Shown here one piece after another: positions 44,020 through 56,200 of a stretch of DNA of 64,000 bases. Source of the stretch: Stereocaulon alpinum (Eukaryota; Ascomycota; Lecanoromycetes; Lecanorales; Stereocaulaceae); NCBI GenBank assembly GCA_018257865.1, contig JAEUBA010000005.1, positions 124,001 through 188,000 of the forward strand, in the 5' to 3' direction. Each line of letters begins with the position of its first letter. The stretch's first letter is position 1. The notes beneath the pieces are model-generated. The model saw nothing but the letters and a program-made list of their open reading frames with translations, was not told the DNA's origin and ran no database searches. Made by a program: the position numbers and the translations under genes.

Positions 44020-45467
44020 ATGCCATCCAAACAGGCGAATGGCGTGCCGGAGAGGACTCTTCCATTGAAAAGAAATCCAATGCTTCACCCCGACAGGACG
44101 CCAGATCGTATGTGCCACCTAGAGACTTTGTTCGCGGCGCGCATTGCTAAAAGACCATAAACAGATGCCGAACTCATCAAGAAGAGACGGTTGGGCCAGA
44201 CGACTCTGACCGTCAAGCCTGGCTTGGTTGGGACTCATAATTCGACAAAGCCCGAGAACCTTGGTCCCTTTGACTACGCACATCTGAGGGCACCCCTCCC
44301 GGAGAAGCTCAAAGGGTCTGAAATATTCGCGCCTCATTCGAATCAGCCTACTCCAGAAGTCTACTTTCTCATGGTATGTCTAGCTAAATTCTCAATGCGC
44401 TGGCATACAGACGACTGACGGATCCATCGTCAATCCAGAGACGTAGCAGCGATGGCTTTGTAAGCGCGACAGGCATGTTTAAAGCTGCTTTTCCATGGGC
44501 GAAGCATGCAGAAGAGAACGCCGAGCGGGACTACATCAAGACCCTTCCGTCTACCGCGCACGACGAAGTAGCTGGCAACGTATGGATCAATGAGCACTAC
44601 GGTGGGTTGTACGAAGAGGCCTGGAACAATCAGAACTGACACAGCTATAGCAATCGAACTTGCAGCTGAGTACGGTATCGCTCAATGGATCGCAGCTCTT
44701 CTCGACGATGCACCTATCCCTCAAGCCTCTGAAGCTCCTGAGAAGTCGATTTCACCTCCACCGAAGTTCAAATTTACTGCGAATGATAGAACTCATCTAC
44801 CACCTCCAAACGGAACGCCAGTCCGAGCTTCTACACCAAAGTCAAGAGGCCGGCCTAGAGCAGGATCTCCTGCAAAGAACGCCAGCCCAGCAAAGTCCAC
44901 CAAGAAACCTCGTTCCAGCAAGGCAGCGAAGGAGGCAGATCTAGCTACAGCACGCGAGGCTAGTGCGGCTTTACAGGCGAATTTGGATGATGTGACATCT
45001 ACTGCGGCGTCCGAGTCTGTCGATGGCGAGAAGGTTAAGGTCGAGGTAGAGTCCAACGTCGAATTGAAGGGCAACATCGAGACCACGACTACGAATGTCA
45101 AGATCGAGATGCCTTCAGGCTCCCCAGAGCTTCCATTGCCAGAAAGCCCAGAACAGATGATAGCCAAGGCGAAGGAGATGGTAGAGGAGGCGAAGAAGAT
45201 CGATGGCGAAAGCAGCAAGTCCGCGTCAAAACGCAAGGTAGAGGAGCTGGACGATGACTCAGATGATGTCGAAGGCACAGAGCTACAACCAGCCAAGAAG
45301 GCTAGGATTCTGGAGCAACAGATAAAGAAGGAGAAAGTAAGAACAAGGGCTATGATCGGTGTGGCGGCGACGTTGGCCATCGGGTAAGTGCTATGCAACA
45401 TCGTTTACCGTGGGATGACGCTAACGCGAAGCGCAGTGCCATCATCCCATTCGTGTTGCCCGGTTAA
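44020..45467 (+). CDS. Bqt4-like inner nuclear membrane protein with KilA-N/APSES-type domain
   Basis: Five exons, 44020-44107, 44165-44373, 44439-44601, 44651-45383 and 45437-45467, 407 residues. The N-terminal half is the APSES-like domain: ELIKKRRLGQTTLTVKPGLV, NLGPFDYAHLRAPLPEKLKG, YFLMRRSSDGFVSATGMFKA, then AAEYGIAQWIAALLD. The middle is a Pro/Ser/Lys-rich linker (SKEAAKEAD, SPAKSTKKPRSSK), and the C-terminus is a single hydrophobic anchor, MIGVAATLAIG/AIIPFVLPG, completed only by the last 31-nt exon. In fission yeast Bqt4 tethers telomeres and other chromatin to the nuclear envelope. At the exon 3/4 junction two acceptors are possible; CTATAG at 44650 gives the family spacing and was chosen over CACAG at 44644. 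A TTG-initiated frame at 43902-44150 is not the gene. Confidence 0.88.
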
Positions 45468-46194
45468 GGGTTGGGCCCTGAATTATCGCACTTGCACATT
45501 CCGGGCTTAAGAGACTGGCAACAACAGTACCATTGGATCAATCGCCCAAGTGCATCACGAGAATCTCTTTCTGTCATTATCATACCCCTCTGTTAGTGTT
45601 TTCACAGCCACTGTCAGATACAGTCTGGACGGAGGAAGGCGTTGCGTGCAGCAGGGGACGATCTGAGCCCATCGTAGGATTAGAAGCAAATAATACATCT
45701 AAGACACTACTGTACCTGAGTAAACCCGCAATGGAACGGACCGTGGTAACGAGTAACAGTCGCGTGGTTTTGGACATAAGCAAAACACGTGATCTGTCAA
45801 GATTGGCGGCCCCACTACTTTACCTCCACCATCTCTGATCCCAAGCACACAACCGCACGATCGCTGCCACTGCGCCTTCCGAACCATACACCTGCCTCTA
45901 TGGCTTGAGGAAATCCTTCACTACTGCGATGCCTGCATCAAGGCACATACTCTCGGGAATTATCGGACTGCTATCCCTTCGTCCATTGGCTAATCAGTCA
46001 CCACTGGACAATCCGACCAGCCGAGAGGGATAAGAAGGGCCCACCCCAAATTCACACCCTGGGCCCGATTTAGAGCCACTCATGCCGCCTAGCAGCTTCC
46101 CCAGCTTCTGACTTCGTAGCCTCTTCGTTCACTCTTCCTTCATAAGCCAAAAAGCTTGAACCTTCGTCTGGTCTAACATTCCGACACCTCGGCC
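45468..46194. other. intergenic between the Bqt4-like and HIBADH genes
   Basis: About 730 bases with no coding signal. The last part is pyrimidine-rich (CTTCCTTCATAAGCC and similar), as in fungal core promoters just upstream of the dehydrogenase start. Confidence 0.4.
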
Positions 46195-47593
46195 ATGATG
46201 AGGCCTGCCTTGTCCATTCGCCTCTGCCCCTCCCGCTTATACTCGGTCCCCCATTCTCTTACCAAGAAACCCTCATTATCGCCAGTCACGCGACGCTCCT
46301 TCGCTTCCACACCCTCTAACCTAGCAACATGGGGATTTATAGGGCTTGGACGAATGGGTGAGCTTCACGCCTCCTTGTTGCGCGTGCTAGCCTGAATTCC
46401 TTGTCCTGGAGGGCGTGTTCCATTTCAACAATGAATCGTGCTTACATGTTCGGGACTTGCCCTTAACAGGGTACCCAATGGCAAAGAATTTACGTGCAAA
46501 AATCCCGGCGAATGATACGTTGATTATTCATGATCGAAACACTAAGGCAACGACGAATTTCGTACAAGAGGCTAGCGCTGATGGCAAAGGGATAGAGGTT
46601 GCCAACTCGCCGAGAGCTGTGGCAGAGAAAGCTGTGAGTGACTTCTAATCCATCAGCTTTGACCATTGAGCCTCTTCCCATGATGAGGCAATTTCCAACC
46701 ACAAATGATCCAAGTTGGGAGCTCGCGTGATGCAGCTCTTTTCCATGATTCGACTATTGCCAAAGCCAATCCTCTGACCTTTACCCCTCATACTATACTT
46801 TGGTCCTTTCGCTCTCACAATTCTGATGTACCTACTCACAAAACTACTACAGGAAGTGATTATCACAACCCTCCCCGAACCATCCCATGTTAAGAACGTC
46901 TTCCACAACATCCTCAACCCACCCCTACCATCACTCGACTCCTCTTCCAGCGCATCGGAGCGCCTCTTTATAGACTGCTCCACCATCGACCCCACCTCCT
47001 CCCGCGAAGTCGCCAATGCAGTCCATGCCACGGCCCAAGGTCGCTTTGTCGACGCTCCTATGTCCGGGGGTGTTGTCGGAGCAAGAGCTGCTACATTAAT
47101 GTTCATGCTTGGTGCGAGTAGCAGGAGCGGTGGTTTGGTGAAGAGAGTGACACCAATTCTAGAATTAATGGGGAGCAGAGTGCTACATCTTGGCGAACAA
47201 GGCACAGGACTGTCAGGGAAACTGGCCAACAACTATCTGTTGGCAGTCAGCAATATTGCCACTGCTGAAGCTATGAACCTTGGCCTGCGATTGGGACTGG
47301 ACCCTCAGACTTTGGGAAAGCTGATCAATGGGAGTAGTGGTCGGTGTTGGAGCAGCGAGGTCAACAACCCGGTGCCCGGCATTAGTCCTGCTGCTCCTGC
47401 AGAGAAGGACTACGAGGGTGGTTTCGGGGTTGAACTGATGAGGAAGGACTTGAGACTTGCCATGGAAGAAGCGAAAAGGGTGGGCGCAAAGATAGACATG
47501 GGTGAAAAGGCTGGGGCTGTGTATGCTGAGGTGGAGGCGGCGGAGAAGGGCAAGGACTTCAGTGTCGTGTATAGATGGCTTGGTGGTCGATGA
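46195..47593 (+). CDS. 3-hydroxyisobutyrate dehydrogenase, mitochondrial
   Basis: Three exons, 46195-46357, 46470-46633 and 46853-47593, 355 residues. A mitochondrial presequence (RLCPSRLYSVPHSLTKKPSL ... RRSFAST) precedes the Rossmann motif GFIGLGRMGYPMAKNL, then VIITTLPEPSHVKNV, FIDCSTIDPTSSREVA, the substrate-binding block DAPMSGGVVGARAAT (D176 onward), and GTGLSGKLANNYLLAV with the catalytic Lys232. The C-terminal helical domain has NPVPGISPAAPAEKDYEGGF and LMRKDLRLAMEEAKRVGA. It oxidises 3-hydroxyisobutyrate to methylmalonate semialdehyde with NAD in valine catabolism. The start has two adjacent ATGs (46195, 46198). Exon 2 ends at GCT/GTGAGT and exon 3 starts after ACTACAG. The 219-nt second intron is long for this region but both ends are sound. 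Confidence 0.94.
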
Positions 47594-48382
47594 AAGGCAT
47601 GTTGATGGCGGATGTGTATCAATGGTTGCATAGCTTGCTCCTTTCATCTGGGTTAGGAGTGCAAGGACCGAACGGTGAGATCCCCGACGTGGAAAGGCGG
47701 GTCTCCTTGCACATTGAGCGTTAGCTACGATGCCATGATGTTCCAAGCTTACAAAAGTGTCACTTCCCTTTCCGGCTAGCGGGTGAGTGCAACACGCTAT
47801 TTGACATAAGTCTGCTATGATCATTCAAGGCCCGGTCAGTAACCTCACCATATGAATACAAAAACATCCGCGTCATGCCTAACATCAGTCCGCCGGCCAC
47901 ACTCCCTTTCTCGGGAAAAGACTTATCACATTTAAGTACTTGGGTCTGTTTACTCCCTGACGACAGTTTCGAGACTTTAGTGGGCTTGATACCTCCACCT
48001 AACTTGACACCCTTCCAACTGAGCTCACCGAATCGTTCCCGCCCAAGCATAGCCAAACTAAGTGAAAGGTACCCAGGTCTCAGACCTGCGAGATTGAGAA
48101 GAGCAAGAAGAACCAAGCCATCTCCTCGCGTGCAAGCAAGGAAGACAGCCGGACTGACTACCTCACTTCTGTTGACAACTCCTGCTGATCCGACCGCTAC
48201 GACTTATACACAGGAATCAACAACCATCTCATCCAGCTTCACAACTCTGGACAGTAATGCACCAAGACTAGTAAACCCAATGTCGGGCAGCGTCGCTGAG
48301 CACGTGAGCAAAGAACCGCGTATCAATCAGTACTTCACCCCTCACTTCTGTCACTACTTTACACTATCAACAGACTAATAAA
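47594..48382. other. 5' flank of the BTB gene with an unassigned open frame
   Basis: Contains a 167-residue plus-strand frame (47875-48378) that ends four bases before the BTB start codon. Its composition is Ser/Thr/Pro-rich (PADPTATTYTQESTTISSSF) with no domain. It could be a separate gene, an upstream exon of the BTB gene or leader sequence. I give no gene call. Confidence 0.35.
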
Positions 48383-49027
48383 ATGGACAGAGATAGCTTT
48401 GATACTATGGTCATTGTCAAGGTGGGCCCCTTGAAAACGGAGTTCAACATACACAAGACGCTCCTCTGCAGAGCCGCGCCCTACTTCAAACCAGCGTTGG
48501 AGGGTGACTTCTTCGAGGGTCAGGACCAAGTGCTTGAGCTACCGGAGGACGACGTACTCACTTTCCAACGCTTCCAATTGTGGCTATACTCAAATGACAT
48601 TCTTGAGGAAGATGAAGCTGTACAAGACGTCTGGTGGGAGCTGCTGGCGGATCTGTATTATTTTGGGGAGATGCGTGGTATTCCTGCCCTACAGAATACT
48701 GTGATTGATACCATGATCGACAAGCAATACCTTGCGAAGGTTGAAATTATCCCAGTGCGGATTGTCCGCAAAGTATACAAATTGGCACCAAACAACGACG
48801 CTCTTCGCAGATTACTTGTGGACTGGACTGCGTGCTTGGTCGACTTGGAAGTATGGGTCAAGAACGGATTCCTCCACAAGTTTCCCCCAGCTTTCCTCGT
48901 GGATTTAGCACTCGCTCAATATCAACTGAGACAAGAGACAAAGAAGTCCATTCACGATTTCCGAGACGTCCGCTCTTCCTACCATGTCAACATTCCGGCT
49001 GAAAACACGACGCCACAGACTTCTTAA
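48383..49027 (+). CDS. BTB/POZ domain protein
   Basis: Single exon, 214 residues. The BTB fold begins at FDTMVIVKVGPLKTEFNIHK and continues TLLCRAAPYFKPALEGDFFE, then QVLELPEDDVLTFQRFQLWL YSND, as in the many short fungal BTB proteins. The remainder is helical (IPALQNTVIDTMIDKQYLAK; YKLAPNNDALRRLLVDWTAC), and resembles a BACK-like extension. BTB proteins of this type dimerise and can act as Cullin-3 substrate adaptors. No kelch or zinc-finger domain is attached. The ATG follows two in-frame stops (TAA TAA) of an upstream open frame. Confidence 0.85.
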   Translation: MDRDSFDTMVIVKVGPLKTEFNIHKTLLCRAAPYFKPALEGDFFEGQDQVLELPEDDVLTFQRFQLWLYSNDILEEDEAVQDVWWELLADLYYFGEMRGIPALQNTVIDTMIDKQYLAKVEIIPVRIVRKVYKLAPNNDALRRLLVDWTACLVDLEVWVKNGFLHKFPPAFLVDLALAQYQLRQETKKSIHDFRDVRSSYHVNIPAENTTPQTS

Positions 49028-50996
49028 GGCAATGGGACAGGGCTCACAGTCAGCCGATGTGGTAAGCCAGTGCCACATACTACTTCTCCACCATGACACT
49101 AATCAACCGTCTTGGAAGACAAGAACCCCACAGCCACAGAACAGTCTACTCCGTTAGTGGATGGAGAACCACATCATTTACCACGACGATATGGAGGAAG
49201 CAAGTGCTACGTGCCAGGTTTACATAGCCACAGAATGCTCATATCCAGCCACTCGAATTAACCCCACTTTCTCCCTCGCTCTCATGTCTCTTTTCCTACC
49301 ACGTGGTCCAGCTCGATGTGTTTGACCCTACGGCGTCGGATATCTGACTTGATATAATTCCTATGATTGACAGCCTCGCTTGTGTTATGCTACAACATTC
49401 GTCGATTACATTGAGCAATCAAGCCCATTTGCAACCCATTTCTCAGCTTACTTTCATGTCATTCGTCGACCCTTGTTCAACATACTTTGCAATATGCAAG
49501 CCCAGAGATTCTCGTCAAAATCCATGTCCGAAGTACTCGAAACCCTTAGCGAGAGAGCCACCATGTCACCATTAACACTCGCCCAGAGTACCATCGCACA
49601 TCAACCACCAACCCTTAATCAGCATGTACATTTCGACCTCAGAACATACCCTCCCCCAACCAAACCGCCAACCAGACGATAGGAATGCCCCTAGCCTCAC
49701 AGTTCCATTCCCTCTAGGGTTCGAAAACCCACCAGAAGCTTACTTTGCAATGCAGCATCCCTCGAAGCTAAACCTCACATCCTTGACAAGACTACGTGTA
49801 AACAGCGCTCTGGGTCCTGTATCCACGCGGTTCCTACTTACTACGACTGTACACTGACAAACAACCTCTACCAGTACTCCAAAACCATCCCCGCCACAGC
49901 GTGCCATCGCTCACCAGTACGTATCTTCCATCCTCGCAGCTATCACCCCCTCCCTGACTCGTACTGCGCCTGTGTCTCGCCTAATTGCGTTGTATCACAT
50001 CATTCGCACCATGATCATCTCCCAATCGGGGAATGTATGTAGATATCTACGTGTAAGAAAACGCACGAGACCTAATACGTTATCTATAGCATAGAGTAGA
50101 GTCACAGAGCGCTACCAACAGACAAGTAGAGCACTCAATCCGTCTTCCTACCCATATATCCCATCACATACACGAGACTCAATACGCGCTTCGTAGATAT
50201 AAACGCCCAATAGCACAGCACTGACAATGCTCTCGGTCCTTCAAGTACGCCGGTCCCAACAGCAAACCACTCGACTCCGAAAATCTAGCGGTAGTTTAGG
50301 TGAGCTGATTTGAACCTCAAACAAACAAATTATTAAATACCAGTAAAGGAATCACCAATGGTTCCACGTAGACGATGTACCACATAAACCCCGAAAGCTC
50401 TAAGGTAGGGGCTGATTCTCACTCTACATACTGACCTTAGCGTAAGGGTCCAACCCTAGCCCTAAGCCCCAGCCCCGCCGAGAGGTAAGGCTCAACACGT
50501 ACACGAGGTAGGCAGCAAGACCAAGTCCGGTATCTTGGCTGTTTAGATAGTTTCAACCAGCAACCATTCAGATCAAACAGATAAAATCAGGAACCACTGA
50601 GATCTGCAACAGTTCCGTTAGAACATCAGCTCTCAGGCCTGTTGCTTAGTCAACCGCTAGCGCGCCACCACCTAAGTAGCCGGCAACCCCTATAGAGAAT
50701 CGATCTACAAGTTACCCTCAATATTCTAAAGGCAACAGTTTGAACTGAGGGGGCCCGAAAAGGCGGGTTGAGTACCTAAAGCCCTGACTAGTCGGGTAAC
50801 CATCAAGAGCGCCGAGTATAGACGAGAGGCCCGGCTACAAGAGATCAGACCAGCTCCTGGGTGCCTCCCTTTCCGATTCAGCAATTGCAGTATTCTATTT
50901 GCCAAGGTGACAGAAATCTGCCCCGGCCTCACCCCTCTTAGAGCCTAGGGTGAGCGCTGTTTTACGCTGGCGCGACGCGGGTGGGGGTCGCGCGAA

Positions 50997-51023
50997 CCTG
51001 GGTGCTCCTGGGTGCTCCTGGGT
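50997..51023 (+). repeat. 10-bp tandem repeat, 2.7 units
   Basis: CCTGGGTGCT twice, followed by CCTGGGT. Exact units; too short to define a satellite. Confidence 0.7.
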
Positions 51024-52734
51024 AAAACCTGTGGGTAATCCTTGGTGACTGCGGCCCCTTAGAAGTGGGGAAACTGCTGCCTAATTGCTATCTTAACCAC
51101 AAACTATTACGTGTCTCTTTCACCCTCCAGGGTAGCTATGTAAGATTTAGCCCTGACGCCATTTCGGGTCAACCTTTCGAGCTCGCGGTGTCTCTAAGGA
51201 GAGTCGCTCCCTCTATGTTTGTTCTTCTCGATCCTTACATTCTTACTTTCTCACTCTCGCCTGAGTATTTGTCCTTCCTTGACTGCCCTCTGAAGCCCTG
51301 ATCGGCCTTACTCTCTTGCTTAGCTGTCTGATCCTATTCTGCCGCTCACTATAGAGGATCAATCCTCCACCTTCGCTAGAAGTGTGTCACAAGCTGCGAC
51401 GAACTCCAGCTCCCTCCAACCCTCCAATCCGACCCCTTTTCTTCTGATTGACGACGCGCCTCCTCTCAGCTTATTAGAATATCGCCTCTCGACTCTGGGA
51501 CTCCTTACACTCATACCCGACTCTCCGGAGGCTCGTCCTCCTCGACGTTTCCTGGTTCACTTCAGCTCGCCTTCCTACATTCGCTGCAGCAGCGTTAAAG
51601 TCAGTCCCAGCTGGTTTATACGGGCCATCGTCCATGCCCATGACCATAATAGCGGCACCAACGAAGTGGACTCGACCCAAGGCTTCTGCGCTAGTGCCGC
51701 TACACAGATCGAAGAAAGGCCCCATAGGCACAAGAGCAATTTCTTTACTGCGCCGCCGGCGAAAGGATGAGTCAACATTGCTAGTGTTTGGGTGATGTTA
51801 CCTACATGGGTTGGATGATTGGCCATCTCCATTGTGTGTAATTGAATTCAGGGCATCAACGCGGTGACGACTCCTGCATAGATTCGAAGGGCGCTAATTC
51901 GGCATCCTTGCGCAATCCTAAGTGGCTCGATTCTCAGACTGTAGTCTGTCGCCGGCATGGTCATTGCTCGATCGAAAGGACTAAAGGCTTGCATTACCTA
52001 GCGCGCCGCATGCGTGGAGGTCTGAGATATCATGAATGACGAGTCCGGGGTCTGCAAGACCCCACACGAAGCATACAGGGGGGTGCACCCTTTGCATAAA
52101 AGGCTTAGGCTAGGCCAATGTAGTCAGGGAGTCTGAACGATCATACTTTAACGCTGCTTGAATGCCTTCCCCTACTACAACAGAGGGGGAAAAGAGAAGA
52201 GACAATGGTATACCATAACACTCTTGAAGCGTTCGTCAATTGAAGAGACATCGAGATATTTGCCATCAAAGACATCTCCTCTTCTGCCTCCTCCGCCGAA
52301 CTTCCAAGAAGTCCACGTCTTTTTCATTACCGGCCGCGTTTCCTGTCCTCCCCCGTACTCTTTCCCACATCTTGGCCTTCTATTCCTATATTTTCAGCAC
52401 TAAGACCGCCCGTCTCCGCCTGCCTGATTCTTCCGCCTACGTCAGCCTCTCCTTTCTCTCCTCAGCCCTCGTCTCTACCTGCATTAACCGGCCCTCAGCC
52501 CTTTTCGCATTCTTTCCCTCGTCAATGCTTCCCTCAAATCCCACAATCTCCTATTCCGCGTCCCTGCGCACCGTGCGCAAGTACCACGTCCAAGCATCTA
52601 ATGATGTCCTGAAACTTGCTGAAAATCATAGGATCTTCGGCTTCTAACACGCCTTTGCTGCTGCCCTGCAGCCTGCAGATTCCTTGGCTTCTTAGATGGT
52701 CGCTCGGTTGCTTAAGTGAATAAGGTGGTTATAG

Positions 52735-52865
52735 CGAAAGAATAAGTCCTAGGGAGTAGTCTATTCTATTTCTAATAAAGGTCTAGTAAAGATCCTTAAC
52801 ATTCTCTTAAATAATACCGTAGAATTTACTTCTAAATTTACTTATACTCTTAAGTATAATTATGT
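52735..52865. repeat. short AT-rich, RIP-like island
   Basis: Composition changes abruptly to TA-rich sequence almost lacking CA and TG, as in the transposon block after 60.4 kb, then returns to normal. Probably a fragment of a RIP-mutated repeat. No coding potential. Confidence 0.5.
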
Positions 52866-53235
52866 GAGAGAAAAAACCTCCTTTTAGATACATGGGAGAT
52901 GTTGCAGACTTTTTTTTTGGCTTTCGATTGCTCTATGCCATCAGTGACTGATGGCTAAGGTATCGGAAAGACAACATCCGCCCGAAAGTTAGGACAGGTC
53001 TTCTAGGACTTAGGCTTCCTATCGGGCGTTGAATTTATAGAGTGCTCTGCTACGAATCTGATCGGATTCTATGTTGGCCATACCGGACAAAAGCCTCGCA
53101 AAATTGCACCCTAATTCGATATTCATAATCTTTGATGTGTTTAATTTCAGCCTTTCAATGTAAGTTTGAATCATCAATGTAAAGGGTAAAAATCAAAACC
53201 ATAGGGATATAATTCTATCAAAAACCCTCATGATT

Positions 53236-56200
53236 TCAGACCCCGTAGTGCACGTACGGAACCCAAAAAGGGTTGGCTATACCCTTCACGCTCTTCTTCA
53301 AGATCTTCAACGTCCCATCCCTCCCTTCTCGCTCAGCCCTCGCATCAATCTCTTCATCACATTCATTGTCGTCTCTCTCAAGTCCCTTCTTGACCGACTC
53401 ATCTCTAAGCGCCCTTAATGCCAAATGCAATCCCCTCGCCACCGCAATATTGTTCATACCTTCATCACGAAGTGTCGTGTACACCGTTTCAGCAACAGCG
53501 ACGCAATGCTCGTCACAAACCTCCCAGAGCGTACCTACAACATGGCGGAAGCCGGCAAGCTGGCAGGCGCCGACGAGATTTATGCCCTCGTCGTGCAATT
53601 TGTCCGCTTCATTGGCTCCAGTCGAGCAAGCGGACAGATATCCAAGGAATGGTGCGTTTTCTTGCAGCCGCAGGTCGCGCAGGCATCCCATGGTCAGGGG
53701 ATGCATTTGCCAGTCCTCGAGCAGTAGGCAGCTGTGTGAAGGTTCGAAGGAGTCAGCGCTGCCATGGCCGGCAAAGTGGAAGATTTTGCATGTTTTGAGG
53801 TATTTGAGGACTTCGCCTCGGGTTCTTTGCTGAAGCCGGATCGCGTTGAGTTGCAATGAGGGACACAAGTTTTCCAATACGGTCAACTCGTCCGCTGCAA
53901 AGGGGAGATTGCTCTTGTTCGGTGTTTCCGGCATGGATATGAGTAGAGCGTTCTGTCTTGCTTGGAGTTCAGCGTTTTGGGAGATCTGCCCACGTCCATA
54001 TAGTAAAGCTTTGACGGACAAGCTGTACGAAGAAACAACCCTATCAAGCACTGTCTCCTTAGAACCTTTCATGTGCCGCCCTGCTGCATGTAAGGGTAGA
54101 AAACTGAGCTTGCCTGTAGGGATCCACCATACGTGCGGCCAACTGTCATCGAGGACAGGGGTGCTGAAGCCCAGAGCATCCAGGCATGGGCCTGCGACGG
54201 CGTCCCAGAGCCACTCTAACATCGAAGTGATTTGAGGGGATGATGCCGGACCGGATACCCGCAAATCTTCAGAACGTTCCTCAACTTCGGTCATACTAAG
54301 GCTGGGTAGGTGTAACGCCCTAATTTGGTGGTGTTCTATGAGGATTGCATCGCAACGATACGGTGCAATATTCACGACAACGATAGGGCCAGGTTTTGCG
54401 GCAGCCATTAGTTCGTCAGCGGTCGGCGGAAGCAGGAAGCCTGAGAATTCTGGCTGAGCACGAATCCTCCTGATAACCTCACTCAACCTTCTGTCCGATT
54501 CATGGTACTGTTCCACCTTTGACTCCCGAGAAAAATCATCGCCAGATTTCCATAATACCGCTCGATTGGCTGGCATATCTAATTCATCTCGAACCGCAAC
54601 GAATTCAGCCACGAGCTTTGGATGGTGCTGCTTTAGAAGTGAAAGATCTGCTCGCAGTCCTATAAGAAACCCTGCAATAAGGCTTCGTCCAAGCTCGAGA
54701 ATTCTCAAAACTTGATAGGGTTCTCTCCTTGCGTTCAAGGCACTGGCTGCCGTCATGGGAGCCAAGCCTGTGTAGGTGAGAAGCGCATACTGTTTGTCTG
54801 CTTGCCTTGGGGACCTTGAGATTGAAGTGGGAAGGAGCTCCACAGCTTCCTCCATTAATTTAGTCGATATTTCCCAGTCACGGTTCAGGGCAAACATCAT
54901 CGCTGCGAGTCTAATAGCATCGATTTTCAGAGCAGCTGGAGTAAATTCGAGTATCCAGTCTTCTTTGAAGGCTGAGAGGAACGGCTCAAAGACTTCAAGA
55001 GACGTGCTCTCTTCATATTTGTCAAGCAGTGCATGTCCAAGAAGAACAAGAGCCGCAAGACGAATAGGTTTTGAGGTAAGTCTCAATGCTTCAATTGCAG
55101 CATCAATGGCACGATCGAGATCGTCCAAACCTGAACTCGCCTCCCCGTATCTTGATTTGGTATGACGGTACCTTCTAATAAGCTTCTGTGACAATGAGAT
55201 TAGCCAATGGGCCTTACGGTGATCTGAAGCAGTAGCTTCCACCGCCGCCATCGTGAACTTCACAGCTGCATGAATATCTTCTCCTGAGCCATAACGGACG
55301 AATCGTGTAGCTAGACAGTCTCCGAGATCATTAAGATATGAATCTCGCTGGGCCGTCTCCGGAGGGCAAAGTTCTAAAATCTGTCTTAAAGCATCAATGG
55401 CATCATCATTGGATGCAATAGACCCGTTTCGTTCAAAGTGGTATTGAAAGACGGAGGCGATATTGTGTAAGTTTCTGAGATGGTCTAAATTCCCGAGAGG
55501 TGGTGTCTTCTTCGCCTCCCGAGCAATCTGCACAGCATATTCAAGGTCCTCTTCTGCTCCTGTAAATCTAGATCTTTCAATCAGCACAGACGCAAACCAG
55601 CTTATCATTAATTCTTTCTGAGGAGAGTCTGTAGGCGTGCACGCTAGTGCTTGACTGATAATTTCAATAGCTCGGTGAAGATTCTCTGCTGAGCCATTCT
55701 GCTTGAATAGAGTAAGAAACCCATAACCGAGATCTGCCAAAATAGGAGCTCGGTCGCGGTGATTCCAAGGTATTAATCTCTTTGCCTGCTCAAGAAATGA
55801 TATAGAGCGTTCAAGGTCTCTGTTCGACCCTGTTTGTTCGTAACTTTTCATGAGACCCCGCCCAAGATCGTATAGTCGATCCACTCGTTCGGAGTGATCC
55901 AGAGGCGTGATATCTAGCGCTTTGGAAGTAAGCTCTATAGCACGGTCAAGGTCATCGGAGGATCCGAATCGCTCAAAACGATCAAGAAGACTGCGTCCAA
56001 GAGCGGCCAAGGATATGGGTAGTCCGTAGACGTCAGATGTCCCTTCCAAAACCTCGTTTGCTACCTCAATCGCGCTGGTATGGTCTTCAAGCAGTCCAGT
56101 GCGTCTGGATCGGATGGCAAGACACGAGCGAAGACTATCTAGATACACATGGTAGTCCGAATGATCTAGTGGAAGACTCGTCAATGCTTCCTTGATATAT

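Larger units (their letters stand above)
49028..53235. other. long gene-poor region, probably decayed repeats
   Basis: About 4.2 kb without a confident gene. Frames at 49363-49857, 51065-51301, 51384-51770 and 52240-52647 are open but show no domain; the 51474-51832 interval is open on both strands (minus: LCSGTSAEALGRVHFVGAAI), which hints at a relic. Two short structures are listed separately: a 10-bp tandem repeat and an AT-rich RIP-like island. Confidence 0.4.

Noticed and set aside
43902..44150. 82-codon frame before the Bqt4-like gene
   Set aside because: Starts with TTG and overlaps the true first exon in another phase; probably 5' leader.
8888..49027. A functional ubiquitin-ligase gene cluster (F-box genes plus BTB gene)
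   Set aside because: The adaptors are scattered over 40 kb among unrelated genes and are abundant families in fungi, so co-location is not evidence of a shared pathway.
49717..49735. tRNA B-box-like GGTTCGAAAACC
   Set aside because: No A box or acceptor stem can be folded around it.
50451..50480. CCCTA/CCCTAA-like bases suggesting interstitial telomere sequence
   Set aside because: Only two or three degenerate units; not a telomeric tract.
53273..53833. 186-codon plus-strand frame
   Set aside because: Antisense to the CHAT domain, whose catalytic motifs fix the real frame.
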